64,000 nt of DNA from Oncomelania hupensis (lineage: Eukaryota; Mollusca; Gastropoda; Littorinimorpha; Pomatiopsidae): contig CM072523.1 of NCBI GenBank assembly GCA_036898135.1, positions 35,710,863-35,774,862 of the forward strand. The letters run 5' to 3'. The notes under the pieces are model-generated. The model searched no databases and was not told the origin of the DNA. It saw nothing but the letters and a program-made list of their open reading frames with translations. Position 1 is the first letter of the stretch, and each line of letters opens with the position of its first letter. Both the position numbers and the translations under genes were made by a program. Of this stretch, positions 62,846 through 64,000 are shown one piece after another.

Positions 62846-64000
62846 TAATCTAGACTTAGCTCTAGGCGCTTAAATGAGTACAGAACAACTTTAACTATAA
62901 AACAAAATGAGGAAAACTCAATAACTATTAACAGTAACCTTATATATAAAACCTAATGACTCTAACACTCACACACAAACACACACACTCACTCACAGGC
63001 AAGCTATGAATTTGTAGATCTGTTTTATCGATTTCAATCGGTAGAAGGAAAAATAATGAGTTTTAAGAGAGGATTTAAATGACTGGATTGAAAATGAATT
63101 TCTGAGAGAAACAGGCAGTTTGTTCCAAATACCAGGGCTCTGATAAGAGAAAGCATGTTCACCACAACATTTCGTACGCACAGATGGAACTGCAAACAGA
63201 AGATTGTCATAGGAAGAGCGAAGTTGTTTAGAAGGTATATAATGTGAAAAAGGTCAACAATATATTGAGGGGCAGTGGATTTGGGGACACTGAACAAAAA
63301 GGAACGAAACTTTACGCTGGATACGCCGTTCCACAGGAAGCTAATGAAGGGACAGAAGAAGAGCAGTGAAATGGTCAACATTACTTGAGTGGAATATTAA
63401 CCGGGCAGCATGATCCTGGACCTTTTGAATTTTCTGAAGGAGAGCCATAGAGGATGGAATTACAGTAATCAATTCTAGAGAGTACAAATGCAGAAAGAAG
63501 AGTTTTTGTTGCTTTTTCAGAAATAAGATGGCGTATGGACGAAATTCTGCGTATTTAATGGTAACAAATCCGACAGACAGTAGAAACGTGTATATCAAAA
63601 CAACAGTGTTTGGTCCAGAGTGACACCAAAGTTACGAACAGAGATAGGGAATGTGATAGTGGCTCCATTGAGTGCAATAGATTTTGGGGAAAATTGTGAA
63701 TGAAGGAGAGATTTGGAAGAAATGAGCATCACGTCAGTTTTACCACAGTTTAACTGCAGTTTATTTGCTTTCATCTAATGACTAACATCAGTGATACAGG
63801 CCTGAATTGAAGTGACCATATTAGGGAGATCAGAAACAGATCCAGAAACATAGAGCTGATTGTCATCAGAGAAACCGTGATGCAGAATGCAATGGTTTTT
63901 TTTACGATTTCAGACAGTGACTGAGTGTATAGAACAAAGAGGATTGGACCTAAGACTGAATTTTGGGGCACACCAAACTGTAGGCTAACTGGAGGTAAAA
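62846..64000 (-). pseudogene. L2/CR1-like LINE, decayed, runs off the window
   Basis: The minus strand carries pieces of an L2-like RT in three frames: QNSVLGPILFVLYTQSL (motif B region, about 63,960), SLELITVIPSSMALLQKIQK then VQDHAARLIF (about 63,400-63,460), and CGEHAFSYQSPGIWNKLPVS (about 63,110-63,170). The last two correspond to the KVQNSAARLVF and GQHAFAYSAPKQWNSLP parts of the LINE at 35,888. The catalytic motif is lost to frameshifts. The 3' end leads into (ATT)n. Confidence 0.8.

Overview
This is a repeat-dense window from an animal nuclear genome, most likely a marine invertebrate; a mollusc or other lophotrochozoan is plausible, but nothing here fixes the taxon. It has long intergenic DNA, many dinucleotide, trinucleotide and pentanucleotide microsatellites, spliced exons with GT/AG borders, several LINE families, SINEs, Ty3/Gypsy LTR elements, TIR DNA transposons and a complete-ended Polinton (Maverick). 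There is no sign of prokaryotic organisation.

Layout. 1-4,430: a Tigger-like MITE, a near-perfect palindrome, and a broken LINE copy (family A) carrying a nested hAT-type MITE. 4,900-10,600: three phase-compatible exons of one trypsin-like serine protease on the minus strand, its introns filled with LINE-A copies, another MITE and microsatellites; this is the only recognisable host gene. 11,570-25,195: a minus-strand LINE-A copy split by the Polinton at 12,240-25,150 (imperfect TIRs of about 165 bp and a 5-6 bp target duplication). The Polinton has an integrase with an intact DD35E triad, a packaging ATPase, a probable double-jelly-roll major capsid protein, a possible penton-like minor capsid protein, at least seven accessory or membrane proteins, and a protein-primed type B DNA polymerase lacking its first exonuclease region. 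25,200-40,000: LINE fragments of several families, copies of a 580-bp non-autonomous retroposon (family R), one of them split by an L2/CR1-like LINE, a Gypsy fragment, a tRNA-derived SINE, and a MITE with telomere-like repeats.

40,090-50,490: two LTR retrotransposons back to back. The first has a SCAN-like gag and a protease-integrase-RT order like Gmr1-type Gypsy elements, with most of RT deleted. The second has 1.58-kb, nearly identical LTRs and has landed inside a second copy of the telomere-repeat MITE. 51,400-60,111: a family R copy, then a 3.6-kb segment present on both sides of a 500-N gap, read here as two unmerged overlapping contigs rather than a biological duplication. It holds a tRNA/5S-like SINE and a fold-back repeat. 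60,111-64,000: a minisatellite, a heat-shock-element-like array, another family R copy and a decayed L2-like LINE running off the window.

How it fits together: the Polinton genes form a virus-like module (replication, integration, packaging, capsid), most of whose structural and accessory genes share an A-run immediately before the ATG. Nearly everything else is layered transposon insertion, and in several places both insertion junctions and target duplications can be read directly.
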